DNA of 64,000 nucleotides from Mycolicibacterium brisbanense (lineage in GTDB: Bacteria > Actinomycetota > Actinomycetes > Mycobacteriales > Mycobacteriaceae), in the NCBI RefSeq assembly GCF_001570425.1, contig NZ_BCSX01000044.1, positions 124,001 to 188,000 of the forward strand, given 5' to 3'. The notes below the pieces were generated by a model. The model was not told the DNA's origin and searched no databases. It worked only from the letters and a program-made list of their open reading frames with translations. Both the position numbers and the translations under genes were made by a program. Numbering within the stretch: the first letter of the stretch is position 1; every line of letters starts with the position of its first letter. Positions 45,387-53,621 of this stretch are shown in pieces.

Positions 45387-46820
45387 ATGGACGCGATGTT
45401 GGAGGCACCCGAGCAAGACGATCTGCTCCCCTACCGGACCGATGATGATCGGAAGTGGGGGAAGTGGTGGAACAGTTTGCACGCCGCGTCGGCGCGGCGT
45501 GTGCTGTTGCTGACGGCGCTGGGTGGCCTCCTGATCGCCGGCCTGATCACGGCGTTCTCGCACGGCACGGGCTCTGAGACGGGGCTCAGCGCGGGCTCGA
45601 TCTCGCTGGGGCCCCGCGGCAACGACACGTTCGATCACGTCAAGCCCGGCGACTGCCTCAACTGGCCTGGCACCAACCCCGACGCCGCCCACATCGTGGC
45701 CTGCAAGGACGAGCACCGCTTCGAGGTCGCCGAGTCCATCGACATGAAGACCTTCCCCGGCACCGAGTACGGCCCCAACGCCGCGCCGCCGTCGAAGGAA
45801 CGCGTCGCCCAGATCAGCCAGGAGCAGTGCACGCCCGCGCTGCGGTCCTACCTCGGCCCGAAGTTCGACCCGAACGGCAAGTTCACCATCGGCCTGCTGT
45901 GGTCCGGCGAAAAGGCCTGGAAGCAGTCCGGTGAACGACGCATGCTGTGCGGCCTCCAATTGCTCGGTCCCGGGGACACCCAGCTGCCGTTCCGGGGCAA
46001 CGTCGCCGACATCGACCAGTCGAAGGTGTGGGCCGCCGGAACCTGCCTTGGCATCGACCCTGCCACCAACCAGCCCACCGATGTTCCTGTCGACTGCGCG
46101 GCGCCGCACGCCATGGAGGTCACCGGCGCGGTGAACCTCGCGGAGAAGTTCCCCGGTGGGCTGCCTGCGGACCCCGATCAGGACGCGTTCATCAAGGACA
46201 CCTGCACCAAGCTGACCGACGCCTACCTCGCGCCGGTGCAGCTGCGCGCCACCACGCTGGCGCTGAGCTACAGCACCATCTCGCTGCCCAGCTGGTCGGC
46301 GGGCAGCCACCAGGTGTCGTGCAACATCGGCGCCACCCTGGGCAACGGCGGCTGGTCGACCCTGGTGAACAGCGCGAAGGGCCAGCTGCTGATCAACGGG
46401 CAGCCGCCCGTCGCACCGCCGGACATTCCCGAGGAGCGGCTCAACCTGCCGCCGATCCCCATGCCCGACACCTCGTCGGGCTCGCAGTCGTCGAGTTCCC
46501 AGTCCGGGTCGTCGTCGAGCTCGGGATCGTCCTCCGGCTCGTCAAGCTCGTCGGGTTCGTCCTCCGGCTCCTCGTCCTCGGCCAACCAGACCCAGCACAT
46601 GCCGCAGCAGCCCGCCTCCAGCACGGCCGCACCAGCACCGGCGTCGAACACCAACCCGCCGCCTGCCGCACCCGCACCGGCGCCCGCAGGCGAACAGCCC
46701 GCGCCGCCACCGGCTCCCGCGGGCGAGGCACCGTCACCGGCTCCCGCCGGCGAGCAGCCCGCGCCGGGACCCGCACCCGGACCGGCACCCGAGATTCCGC
46801 CCGCTCCCCCGGGACCGTGA
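45387..46820 (+). CDS. Membrane protein with septum-formation domain and low-complexity tail
   Basis: A 477-residue protein, homologous to M. tuberculosis Rv3835. One membrane segment (about residues 39-58, VLLLTALGGLLIAGLITAF) leaves a large exported part. It has two Cys-containing repeats (PGDCLNWPG and AGTCLGIDP), as in septum-formation-type domains. The C-terminal 120 residues are low complexity: a Ser/Gly tract followed by a Pro/Ala tract with PAPAGEQPAP repeats. ATG at 45387, with another Met three codons later. Divergent from serS across 137 bp. Function unknown. Confidence 0.85.
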   Translation: MDAMLEAPEQDDLLPYRTDDDRKWGKWWNSLHAASARRVLLLTALGGLLIAGLITAFSHGTGSETGLSAGSISLGPRGNDTFDHVKPGDCLNWPGTNPDAAHIVACKDEHRFEVAESIDMKTFPGTEYGPNAAPPSKERVAQISQEQCTPALRSYLGPKFDPNGKFTIGLLWSGEKAWKQSGERRMLCGLQLLGPGDTQLPFRGNVADIDQSKVWAAGTCLGIDPATNQPTDVPVDCAAPHAMEVTGAVNLAEKFPGGLPADPDQDAFIKDTCTKLTDAYLAPVQLRATTLALSYSTISLPSWSAGSHQVSCNIGATLGNGGWSTLVNSAKGQLLINGQPPVAPPDIPEERLNLPPIPMPDTSSGSQSSSSQSGSSSSSGSSSGSSSSSGSSSGSSSSANQTQHMPQQPASSTAAPAPASNTNPPPAAPAPAPAGEQPAPPPAPAGEAPSPAPAGEQPAPGPAPGPAPEIPPAPPGP

Positions 46821-46823
46821 TCC

Positions 46824-47174
46824 GTGGCCGCGCGGATGCGCCCGCAGCGGTTTGACGAGCTGGTTTCCGACGCGCTGGACCTGATCCCGCCCCAGCTGGC
46901 GGCCGCGCTCGACAACGTGGTGGTGCTCGTCGAGGACCGCAACCCCGACGAGCCCGACATCCTCGGTCTGTACCAGGGCATCGCACTCACCGAACGGGAC
47001 TCCTGGTACGCCGGCTCACTGCCGGACACCATCACGATCTACCGCGACGCGATCCTGGACATCTGCAGCACCGACGACGAGGTCGTCGACGAGGTGGCGA
47101 TCACGGTGATCCACGAGATCGCGCATCATTTCGGGATCGACGACGAGCGGCTCCACGAACTGGGCTGGGGATGA
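46824..47174 (+). CDS. Small zincin-like metallopeptidase
   Basis: A 116-residue protein, homologous to M. tuberculosis Rv3836, from a GTG at 46824, 3 nt after the preceding stop. The zinc motif HEIAHHFGID is near the C-terminus. Members of this minimal-zincin family are short and have no signal peptide. Coupled to the septum-formation-like gene upstream. Substrate unknown. Its stop falls in a sequence resembling the MIRU-like repeat at 15727. Confidence 0.85.
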   Translation: MAARMRPQRFDELVSDALDLIPPQLAAALDNVVVLVEDRNPDEPDILGLYQGIALTERDSWYAGSLPDTITIYRDAILDICSTDDEVVDEVAITVIHEIAHHFGIDDERLHELGWG

Positions 47175-47248
47175 GCGCTTGCGCGAAGACCAGAAAGCTG
47201 GGGATGACCCGCGCGGCAACCGGGCGGTGTCGGCCCGCGGTGATATGA
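47170..47248 (+). repeat. Degenerate copy of the MIRU-like mini-ORF sequence after the zincin gene
   Basis: GATGAGCGCTTGCGCGAAGA starts at 47170 and differs at one base from the unit found between fadD32 and pks13. Here too an ATG overlaps the upstream stop (ATGA) and opens a 25-codon ORF starting MSACAKTRKL, which ends at 47248, eight nucleotides before the next gene. Confidence 0.55.
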
Positions 47249-47255
47249 ACAGGCC

Positions 47256-47444
47256 ATGAGCATCCAGTGCCGAGATTGTCTGGCCGGGCTGGAGCACTGC
47301 CACGGCACGGTCATTCACCACGTCCGCTACCGCGCGGAGTGCACCGACGACGGCTGCACCACACCGGAATCCGCACACAGCTTCAGCATCGACTGCGAGT
47401 CCGTCGGCTGCCCCTGCGGGCGCGACATCGCGTTGGCGATGTAG
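47256..47444 (+). CDS. Small Cys-rich protein
   Basis: A 62-residue protein with eight Cys and several His (CRDC, EHCHG, CTDDGC, CESVGCPCG), suggesting zinc or another metal. No signal peptide. The ATG at 47256 gives MSIQCRDCL. It follows the zincin gene by 81 nt with the degenerate repeat between. Similar short proteins are common in mycobacteria but uncharacterised. Confidence 0.7.
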   Translation: MSIQCRDCLAGLEHCHGTVIHHVRYRAECTDDGCTTPESAHSFSIDCESVGCPCGRDIALAM

Positions 47445-47449
47445 CCCGC

Positions 47450-48136
47450 TCAGCCCATCGGGTCGGGTGCGCGCAGCGCTTCTTCCACCGGGCGCACGGC
47501 CGGTTCGGGGTAGAACGGCGGCGTCAGCTGGGCCCATTGCACGCAGCTCCACCGCCCTTCTGTGACGGGTGCCAGGACCACGGACTCGGTGTTGCCCAGG
47601 TGATGGTCGAGCGCGAATCCGCCGTCGACGCCTGCGAGCACAGCGGCCACCAGCCGGATGGCCGCGCCGTGGCTGACCAGGACGATGTCACCGGTGAAGG
47701 CATCGTCGTCCAGGTAGCGCAGCCGCAGCTGGGTGAGCACGGGAACGTACCGGTCGAGCACGTCGCTGGCGCTCTCACCGCCGGGCATCGCCAGGTCCCG
47801 CTCGCCTCGATGCCAACGCTGGTAGATCTCGTTGAACTCGGCGATCGCCGCGTCGTCGTTGCGGTTCTCCAGCTCACCGACCTGGACCTCGTGGACTCCC
47901 TCGAACTCCTGGGGTGAGAGGCCCACCTCGCCCGCGATGCCCGCCGCGGTCTGGGCGGCCCGGCGGGCCACCGAGTGGGCGACGATGTGCGGTCGGTTAC
48001 CGAGTGCTGAGGCGAACTGCCGGGCCTGGTCGCGGCCGAGGTCGGTGAGTTCGGCGCCGGGCGGGCGGGTGTCCAGACGCCGGTCGACGTTGCCAAGAGA
48101 CTGACCATGCCGGACGAGTATCAGTCGTCCACTCAT
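47450..48136 (-). CDS. gpm2: Histidine phosphatase / phosphoglycerate mutase family protein
   Basis: A 228-residue branch-1 histidine phosphatase, homologous to M. tuberculosis Rv3837c. The catalytic phospho-His is in LVRHGQSLGN, with the second catalytic His in LVSHGAAIR and an Arg-rich SVARRAAQTA. The mutase annotation is traditional; a phosphatase role is equally likely. The ATG at 48136 overlaps the pheA stop as ATGA. Cotranscribed with pheA. Confidence 0.88.
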   Translation of the reverse strand: MSGRLILVRHGQSLGNVDRRLDTRPPGAELTDLGRDQARQFASALGNRPHIVAHSVARRAAQTAAGIAGEVGLSPQEFEGVHEVQVGELENRNDDAAIAEFNEIYQRWHRGERDLAMPGGESASDVLDRYVPVLTQLRLRYLDDDAFTGDIVLVSHGAAIRLVAAVLAGVDGGFALDHHLGNTESVVLAPVTEGRWSCVQWAQLTPPFYPEPAVRPVEEALRAPDPMG

Positions 48137-49059
48137 GCCGTCCCTCCGCGCAGCCGCGTCAGCCACTGCGACGCCTCGTCGAGTTGCGGGGGCAGCGCGC
48201 CCGCCGCCGATCCAGTCGGCCAGGAACCCAGATATCGCACATCTGCACAACGACGGAAGAGCGCTTTGAGTGCCTCGGCCACCGAATCGTCGTCGATGTG
48301 CCCGACGCAGTCGAGGAAGAACATGTACGTACCCAACTCTGTTCTGGTGGGACGGGATTCGATTCGGGTCAGGTCGATGTCGCGGATCGACAGTTCGGTC
48401 ATCGCGGCGACGAGCGCACCCGGCACGTTGTCCAGCCGCAGCACCACCGAGGTCCGGTCGGCGCCCGTCGCGGGTGGCGGCGGTCCCGGCTGCCCGGCGA
48501 GCACGAACCGGGTACGGGCATTGGCCTCGTCGACGACACCGTCGGCCAGCACGTCGAGCCCGCAGCGCTGCGCGGCCAGTCGGGTGCTCACACCGGCGTC
48601 GACGCGGCCTTCGGCGACGTCGTGTGCGGCCGCCGCGTTCGACGTGGTCGGGACCACCTCGGCGTCGGGAAGGTTGGCCGCCAACCAGCGCCGCACCTGC
48701 GCCAGGGCAACGGGAAAGGCCGCGACGGTCCGGACCGGGCCGGTGTGACCCGGGCGAGTGACGATCGTGAAGGCGACGTCGAGGGTGAACTCGGCGTAGA
48801 TCTGCAGCGGGCTGCCCGCCGCGAGGCTGTCCATGGTTTGCAGCACCGAACCCTCGATGGAGTTCTCGATCGGGACGCACGCGTAATCGGCCTCGCCGTC
48901 GCGCACCGCGGCCAGCGCACCGGGTGTGGTGTCGGTCAGGACGGGCGTGAACTCGGCCTCGCCGTCAGGGATCCCCGGGATCAGCCCGGCGGTCACCATC
49001 TGCAGTAACGCCGCTTCGGTGAAGGTTCCTTCGGGGCCGAGGTAGGCGATGCGCAGCAC
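48133..49059 (-). CDS. pheA: Prephenate dehydratase
   Basis: A 308-residue enzyme converting prephenate to phenylpyruvate in phenylalanine synthesis. It has an N-terminal PDT domain (IAYLGPEGTFTEAAL, TTSNAAAAHDVAEG) and a C-terminal ACT domain with the ESRPTR regulatory motif that binds Phe. No chorismate mutase domain is fused, as in other actinobacteria. GTG start at 49059. Divergent from the IdeR-box gene across 127 bp and coupled to the downstream mutase-family gene. Confidence 0.95.
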   Translation of the reverse strand: MLRIAYLGPEGTFTEAALLQMVTAGLIPGIPDGEAEFTPVLTDTTPGALAAVRDGEADYACVPIENSIEGSVLQTMDSLAAGSPLQIYAEFTLDVAFTIVTRPGHTGPVRTVAAFPVALAQVRRWLAANLPDAEVVPTTSNAAAAHDVAEGRVDAGVSTRLAAQRCGLDVLADGVVDEANARTRFVLAGQPGPPPPATGADRTSVVLRLDNVPGALVAAMTELSIRDIDLTRIESRPTRTELGTYMFFLDCVGHIDDDSVAEALKALFRRCADVRYLGSWPTGSAAGALPPQLDEASQWLTRLRGGTA

Positions 49060-49133
49060 GTCGCCAACCCTATCGGTTCGGCCACGGTGACCCGGCAGGC
49101 GAAAGGGAAGGCTTGCACTTTCGCGATGTCCAG

Positions 49134-49152
49134 TTAAGTTAGGCTTACCTCA
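49134..49152 (+). promoter_or_regulatory. IdeR-box-like operator
   Basis: The 19-bp sequence at 49134-49152 matches the consensus TTAGGTTAGGCTAACCTAA at 16 positions by eye. It lies 35 nt upstream of the DUF2470 gene, so that gene is probably iron-repressed by IdeR, as reported for the M. tuberculosis homologue Rv3839. Confidence 0.75.
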
Positions 49153-49186
49153 CTAACCGAGCCACGTAATCACGAAAGGCGGCGAG

Positions 49187-49969
49187 ATGGCCCCAGCGGC
49201 ACCGACGACAGCTGAACGAATCCGCAGCGCCTGCGCACGAGGCGGGGGCGCCATGCTGGCCGTCGAGGGCATCGAGCCGGTCGCATCGCCCGTGCACCAC
49301 CTGCTCGACGACGGTTCGTTCGCCATCACCGTGCCGGCCTGCGGTCCGGTGCGCTCCCTGCTGCAGTCGTCCGGCGCGGCGGGCGTGCAAGCCGTCCTCG
49401 AGCTCACCGACTACGCGCCGCTGCCCCTGCGCGAACCCGTCCGCTCACTGGTGTGGGTCCGCGGCCGGCTGCAGCAGGTGCCCGCCGAGACCCTCGCACC
49501 CCTGCTGGACCTCATCGCCACCCAGGACCCGAATCCCGCTCTGCTGCAAGTCAACACCGGGCCCGAGACGGCCGACGACAGCTACGTCCTGCTGCGGCTG
49601 GAGATCGAGTCGGTGGTGGTGGCCGACTCGACCGGGGCCGAGTCGGTCAGCCTGGGCGCGCTCCTGCAGGCCCGCCCAGACCCGTTCTGCGCGATGGAAT
49701 CCTGCTGGCTGCAGCACATGGAAGCCGCACACCGCGATGTCGTCGAACGCCTGGCCACCCGGCTGCCGATGGCCCTGCGCCACGGCCGCGTGCGCCCCCT
49801 GGGCCTGGACCGCTATGGCGTGCAACTGCGCATCGAGAACGCTGATGGCGACCACGACGTGCGCCTGCCGTTCGCCAAGCCGGTCGACGACGTCACGGGC
49901 CTGAACCAGGCAATCCGGATCCTCATGGGCTGCCCGTTCCTCAACGGATTGCGCGCCAAGCGCGTCTGA
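49187..49969 (+). CDS. DUF2470-domain protein, iron-regulated (Rv3839-like)
   Basis: A 260-residue soluble protein from the ATG at 49187. The N-terminal half resembles a flavin-binding split-barrel fold (GIEPVASPVHHLLDDGSFAITVPACG), and the C-terminal DUF2470 region includes HMEAAHRDVVERLATRL. Homologous to M. tuberculosis Rv3839. The upstream IdeR box places it in the iron-stress regulon, which suggests heme or iron handling. Catalytic activity is not known. Confidence 0.87.
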   Translation: MAPAAPTTAERIRSACARGGGAMLAVEGIEPVASPVHHLLDDGSFAITVPACGPVRSLLQSSGAAGVQAVLELTDYAPLPLREPVRSLVWVRGRLQQVPAETLAPLLDLIATQDPNPALLQVNTGPETADDSYVLLRLEIESVVVADSTGAESVSLGALLQARPDPFCAMESCWLQHMEAAHRDVVERLATRLPMALRHGRVRPLGLDRYGVQLRIENADGDHDVRLPFAKPVDDVTGLNQAIRILMGCPFLNGLRAKRV

Positions 49970-50017
49970 CCCGCGCGGGCACCTCGTCACTCATCCCGTG
50001 CGGCTACCGTTGCTGCG

Positions 50018-50779
50018 GTGACCGCGGCCCCACCCACCGACCCGCAGCGTCGCGGCCTGCGCATCGAGATCGCCGTCGTCCTGGCGGTGACGTTCGGACT
50101 CAGTGCCTACACCGCGCTACTGAAGCTCACCGAGGCCGTCCTGCTCGGGCTGTCCGGCCAGAAGATCACGCTCAACCCGAAGCGCTCGCCGTTCGACCTG
50201 ATCGACCTTGGCCTGCACCTGGCAGGCATCATGCAGCTGCTGGCCTGGGGTGCGCTGGCGCTGTACCTGTTGTGGCGCAGCGGTTTCAGCCCCCGCGCGA
50301 TCGGCCTGGGCCGGCCGCGCTGGCGCGCCGACGGGCTGGGCGGCCTCGGGCTGGCCGCCGTGATCGGCCTTCCCGGCCTGGCGCTGTACGCCGGCGCGCG
50401 GCTGCTCGGCCTGTCCGCGTCGGTGGAACCGGCCCAGCTCTACGACACCTGGTGGCGCATCCCCGTGCTGATCGGCGCGGCGTTCGCCAACGGGTGGGCC
50501 GAGGAGATCATCGTGGTGGGTTTCCTGCTGACGCGGCTGCGCCAGCTCGACATCAGCCCGGGCCGTGCGCTGGTCATCTCCAGCCTGCTGCGTGGCGCGT
50601 ACCACCTGTACCAGGGCTACAGCGCCGGAGTCGGCAACGTCGTCATGGGCCTGGTGTTCGGTTACGCCTGGCAGCGCACGGGCCGGCTGTGGCCGCTGAT
50701 CATCGCGCACACCATCATCGATACCGTGGTGTTCGTCGGTTACGCACTCGTCGCACGCCATCTGGGCTGGTTGCAGTAA
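50018..50779 (+). CDS. CPBP-family (CAAX-like) intramembrane metalloprotease
   Basis: A 253-residue polytopic membrane protein with about seven membrane segments. The signature is split over NGWAEEIIVVGFLLTRL (glutamate pair), RGAYHLYQG and HTIIDTVVF, as in ABI/CPBP proteases. GTG start at 50018. In other bacteria such proteins process peptides or act in immunity to bacteriocins; the substrate here is unknown. Followed 30 nt later by the LCP gene on the same strand. Confidence 0.85.
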   Translation: MTAAPPTDPQRRGLRIEIAVVLAVTFGLSAYTALLKLTEAVLLGLSGQKITLNPKRSPFDLIDLGLHLAGIMQLLAWGALALYLLWRSGFSPRAIGLGRPRWRADGLGGLGLAAVIGLPGLALYAGARLLGLSASVEPAQLYDTWWRIPVLIGAAFANGWAEEIIVVGFLLTRLRQLDISPGRALVISSLLRGAYHLYQGYSAGVGNVVMGLVFGYAWQRTGRLWPLIIAHTIIDTVVFVGYALVARHLGWLQ

Positions 50780-50797
50780 CCGAAGGCGTCCGGCACG

Positions 50798-50810
50798 TAC
50801 ATTTTTTCTG
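50798..50810 (+). promoter_or_regulatory. Candidate leaderless promoter of the LCP gene
   Basis: TACATT (50798-50803) lies 6 nt before the GTG at 50810, within a T-rich run and without a ribosome site. It may also only be the end of a read-through transcript from the CPBP gene. Confidence 0.35.
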
Positions 50811-52090
50811 TGGACGACAACCGGCACCCGCCTTCGCGGCCGCGCCGTGAGCCGTCGCAGGTGATCCGGCGCGATCCACACCATCGCCCCAACTGGCCGC
50901 CCAGTCCGCCCACCCCGTCGCAGCACCGCCAACCCCCTCGTCCCCCGCCGCCACCACCGCGGATGCCGCCGCCCCCGCGTATGCCGGGACGCATGCCACC
51001 ACCAGCCGCTCGTCCCGCGCCGCCACCACCGCCGCCCCGCAGGCCACCACCACCAGGCGCAGCCACACTGCCCCGCCGGCCACCAGCAGCGGCACCGCCG
51101 CCGCCCGCCGCGCCCAAGCGCCGCCGCAAACGGCACTGGGGCAAGATCGTGCTGGCGCTGCTGCTGGTCGGCATCCTGGCCGTGGTCGGCTGCGGCGTGT
51201 GGATCGACACGTCACTGCACCGCATCCCGGCGTTCGAGGCGTATCCCGAGCGTCCGGCCCCGGGCCGCGGCACCAACTGGCTGCTCGTGGGCTCCGACAG
51301 CCGCCAGGACCTCACGCCCGAGCAGCAGGCCGCCCTCGCCACCGGCGGCGACATCGGCAACGGCCGTACCGACACCATCCTGCTGGTGCACATCCCGGCA
51401 TTCGGCTCGAGCACGCCGCCGACCATGGTCAGCATTCCCCGCGACTCGTACGTTCCGATACCCGACAACGGCAAGGACAAGATCAACGCCGCGTTTTCCC
51501 TGGGTGGCGCGCCGCTACTGGCGCAGACCGTGGAGTCGGCGACCGGGTTGCATCTCGATCACTACGCCGAGATCGGGTTCGGCGGGTTCGCGGATCTGGT
51601 CGACGCCGTCGGTGGCGTCACCGTGTGCCCGGCCGAGCCGATCAGCGACCCGCTGGCCGGCATCGATCTGGCCGCGGGCTGCCAGCAACTCGACGGCCGC
51701 AACGCCCTGGGCTTCGTCCGGTCCCGCGCCACGCCACGCGCGGACCTCGACCGCATGGTCCACCAGCGCCAGTTCATGTCCGCCCTGCTGCACCGCGCGA
51801 CCAGCCCGGGTGTGCTGCTCAATCCGCTGCGCTGGGCGCCGATGGCACATGCGGCCGCCAACACGGTGACCGTCGACCAGGACGCCCACGTGTGGGATCT
51901 GGCCCGGCTGGGCTGGGCATTACACGGCGATCCGGTCACGACCACCGTGCCCATCGGCGATTTCAGCGCGGGCGACGCCGGTTCGGTGGTGGTGTGGGAT
52001 CACGACGCCGCGGGCCGCTTGTTCGACGCGTTGGCCTCCGATTCGCCGCCGCCCGCCGACACCCTCAACGTCAACGAGCCAAAAGGTTAG
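50810..52090 (+). CDS. LytR-CpsA-Psr (LCP) family protein
   Basis: A 426-residue membrane-anchored LCP protein. LCP enzymes attach phospho-linked glycopolymers, in mycobacteria arabinogalactan, to peptidoglycan. A very Pro- and Arg-rich cytoplasmic N-terminus (about residues 1-108) precedes one membrane segment (KIVLALLLVGILAVVGCGVW). The LCP domain shows VGSDSR, GRTDTILLVHI, SIPRDSYV, KINAAFSLGG and FVRSRATPRADLDR with the conserved Arg residues. No LytR_C domain follows. GTG start. Related to the short LCP gene next to bfrB in M. tuberculosis. Confidence 0.88.
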   Translation: MDDNRHPPSRPRREPSQVIRRDPHHRPNWPPSPPTPSQHRQPPRPPPPPPRMPPPPRMPGRMPPPAARPAPPPPPPRRPPPPGAATLPRRPPAAAPPPPAAPKRRRKRHWGKIVLALLLVGILAVVGCGVWIDTSLHRIPAFEAYPERPAPGRGTNWLLVGSDSRQDLTPEQQAALATGGDIGNGRTDTILLVHIPAFGSSTPPTMVSIPRDSYVPIPDNGKDKINAAFSLGGAPLLAQTVESATGLHLDHYAEIGFGGFADLVDAVGGVTVCPAEPISDPLAGIDLAAGCQQLDGRNALGFVRSRATPRADLDRMVHQRQFMSALLHRATSPGVLLNPLRWAPMAHAAANTVTVDQDAHVWDLARLGWALHGDPVTTTVPIGDFSAGDAGSVVVWDHDAAGRLFDALASDSPPPADTLNVNEPKG

Positions 52091-52143
52091 CCAAAGCTCG
52101 CACAGCAAATTCGAACCGCCGTATGTAAGCGCCGTCACACGGG

Positions 52144-52177
52144 TTAGGCAATGCTGACCTCAATGAGGCTGACCTTC
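52144..52177 (+). promoter_or_regulatory. Tandem IdeR-box-like sites upstream of ferritin gene
   Basis: Two imperfect boxes. 52144-52162 matches the IdeR consensus at about 14 of 19 positions. A second, centred on AGGCTGACCT (52166-52175), is weaker outside its core. They lie 40-70 nt upstream of the ferritin start. In M. tuberculosis IdeR activates bfrB through tandem boxes upstream of its promoter, and this arrangement fits. Confidence 0.6.
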
Positions 52178-52215
52178 GCTGACAATGCCATCTGACCTGC
52201 TATATCGTCGCTGCC

Positions 52216-52764
52216 ATGACGGTTACCGGCGCAATCGACACGAAATTCCACGCCCTTGTGCAGGATCAAATTCGAAACGAATTCACGGCTTCGCAGCAAT
52301 ACATCGCGATCGCCGTGTATTTCGACGGCGCCGACCTCCCGCAGCTCGCCAAGCACTTCTACAACCAATCGCTCGAAGAGCGCAATCACGCCATGATGCT
52401 GGTGCAGTACCTGCTCGACCGGGACATCGAGGTCGAAATCCCGGGCATCGACGCGGTGTGCAACCAGTTCGACGAGCCCCGCGACGCGCTGATGCTCTCG
52501 CTCAAGCAGGAGCGCACGGTCACCGAACAGATCAGCCGGCTGGCCAGCGTGGCCCGCGAAGAGGGTGACTACCTGGGCGAGCAGTTCATGCAATGGTTCC
52601 TCAAGGAGCAGGTCGAAGAGGTGGCCTCGATGTCGACGCTGGTCCGCATCGCCGAGCGCGCCGGCGACAACCTGTTCCACCTGGAGGACTTCGTCGCACG
52701 CGAGCTCGCCGCCGCGGCGGCCGCGGACCCGTCGGCCCCGAAGGCCGCCGGCGGCAACCTCTAA
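52216..52764 (+). CDS. bfrB: Ferritin-type iron storage protein
   Basis: A 182-residue ferritin, 24-mer storage protein in known relatives. Ferroxidase ligands are visible in RNEFTASQQYIA (Glu), SLEERNHAMM (the ExxH pair) and LKEQVEEVASM (Glu). There is no heme-binding Met typical of bacterioferritin, so despite the name bfrB it is a ferritin. The C-terminal tail is long and Ala-rich. ATG at 52216. The stop overlaps that of glpQ1 by 3 nt on the opposite strand. Confidence 0.95.
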   Translation: MTVTGAIDTKFHALVQDQIRNEFTASQQYIAIAVYFDGADLPQLAKHFYNQSLEERNHAMMLVQYLLDRDIEVEIPGIDAVCNQFDEPRDALMLSLKQERTVTEQISRLASVAREEGDYLGEQFMQWFLKEQVEEVASMSTLVRIAERAGDNLFHLEDFVARELAAAAAADPSAPKAAGGNL

Positions 52765-53621
52765 GGGGTCGACCCGCCAGTCCCGCCCGCACCGGTGAGG
52801 CCGTTCTGCAGCCAGTCCTTGGTGCGGCCGGGATGGTTGGTGGCCACCCACGCCACCCCGATGTCCCGGCAGAAGTTGACGTCCTCGTAGTGATCGACGG
52901 TCCAGCAGTACAGCGCCCGACCCTGCGCTGCTGCCCGGTCGACCAGTTCGGGGTGCTCCCGCAGCGTCGTGATGGACGGCCCGACGGCCGTGGCTCCGAC
53001 CGTCGTCGCCGCACTGCCGCCCAGATAGCGCGACGTCTCGCCCAGCAACACCGTCGGCAACATCGGCGCCGCACGCCGGATCCGCCACACCGCGGCCGCT
53101 GAGAAGGACATCACCACTGCCCGCGACAGATCCGCCGACGCGGGCGAGGCGATGCCGTAGCGGTGCAAGAGTGCCAGCACCTTGTTCTCGACCAATGCTC
53201 CGTAGCGCACCGGATGCTTGGTCTCGATGAACAGCTTCACCGGCCGGTTCCAGTCCAGCACCATCGAGACCAGCGCATCCAGGGTCAGCAGCCCGGTGTC
53301 GCCCTGACCGCCCTCGGCGTCCTTGCTGGCGTGCCACGACCCATAGTCAAGTTCGCGCAGCTCTGCCAGAGTCATCTCGCTGACCAGCCCGGTGCCCGTC
53401 GACGTGCGGTCGACCCTGCGATCGTGCACACACACCAGGTGCCCGTCACGGGTCAGCCGCACATCGCACTCGACGCCGTCGGCCCCCTCGCGCAACGCCA
53501 GATCGTAAGCGGCAATGGTGTGTTCGGGCCGGTCCGCGGATGCCCCGCGATGCGCCACCACGAACGGATGAGATGGACCCGGTGTCACTGACTCGTCGGC
53601 AGCGGCTTCGCCCGCGTTCAT
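52761..53621 (-). CDS. glpQ1: Glycerophosphodiester phosphodiesterase
   Basis: A 286-residue GDPD enzyme releasing glycerol-3-phosphate from glycerophosphodiesters. A TIM-barrel with the metal/catalytic motifs VAHRGASADRPEHT (His pair) and ECDVRLTRDGHLVCVHD; WVATNHPGR is near the end. No signal peptide, so it is cytoplasmic. The ATG at 53621 overlaps the stop of the DUF4328 gene. Homologous to M. tuberculosis Rv3842c. Confidence 0.93.
   Translation of the reverse strand: MNAGEAAADESVTPGPSHPFVVAHRGASADRPEHTIAAYDLALREGADGVECDVRLTRDGHLVCVHDRRVDRTSTGTGLVSEMTLAELRELDYGSWHASKDAEGGQGDTGLLTLDALVSMVLDWNRPVKLFIETKHPVRYGALVENKVLALLHRYGIASPASADLSRAVVMSFSAAAVWRIRRAAPMLPTVLLGETSRYLGGSAATTVGATAVGPSITTLREHPELVDRAAAQGRALYCWTVDHYEDVNFCRDIGVAWVATNHPGRTKDWLQNGLTGAGGTGGSTP

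Noticed and set aside
52201..52568. Frame overlapping the ferritin start in another phase
   Set aside because: Shadow of bfrB, whose ferroxidase residues are intact in the 52216 frame.
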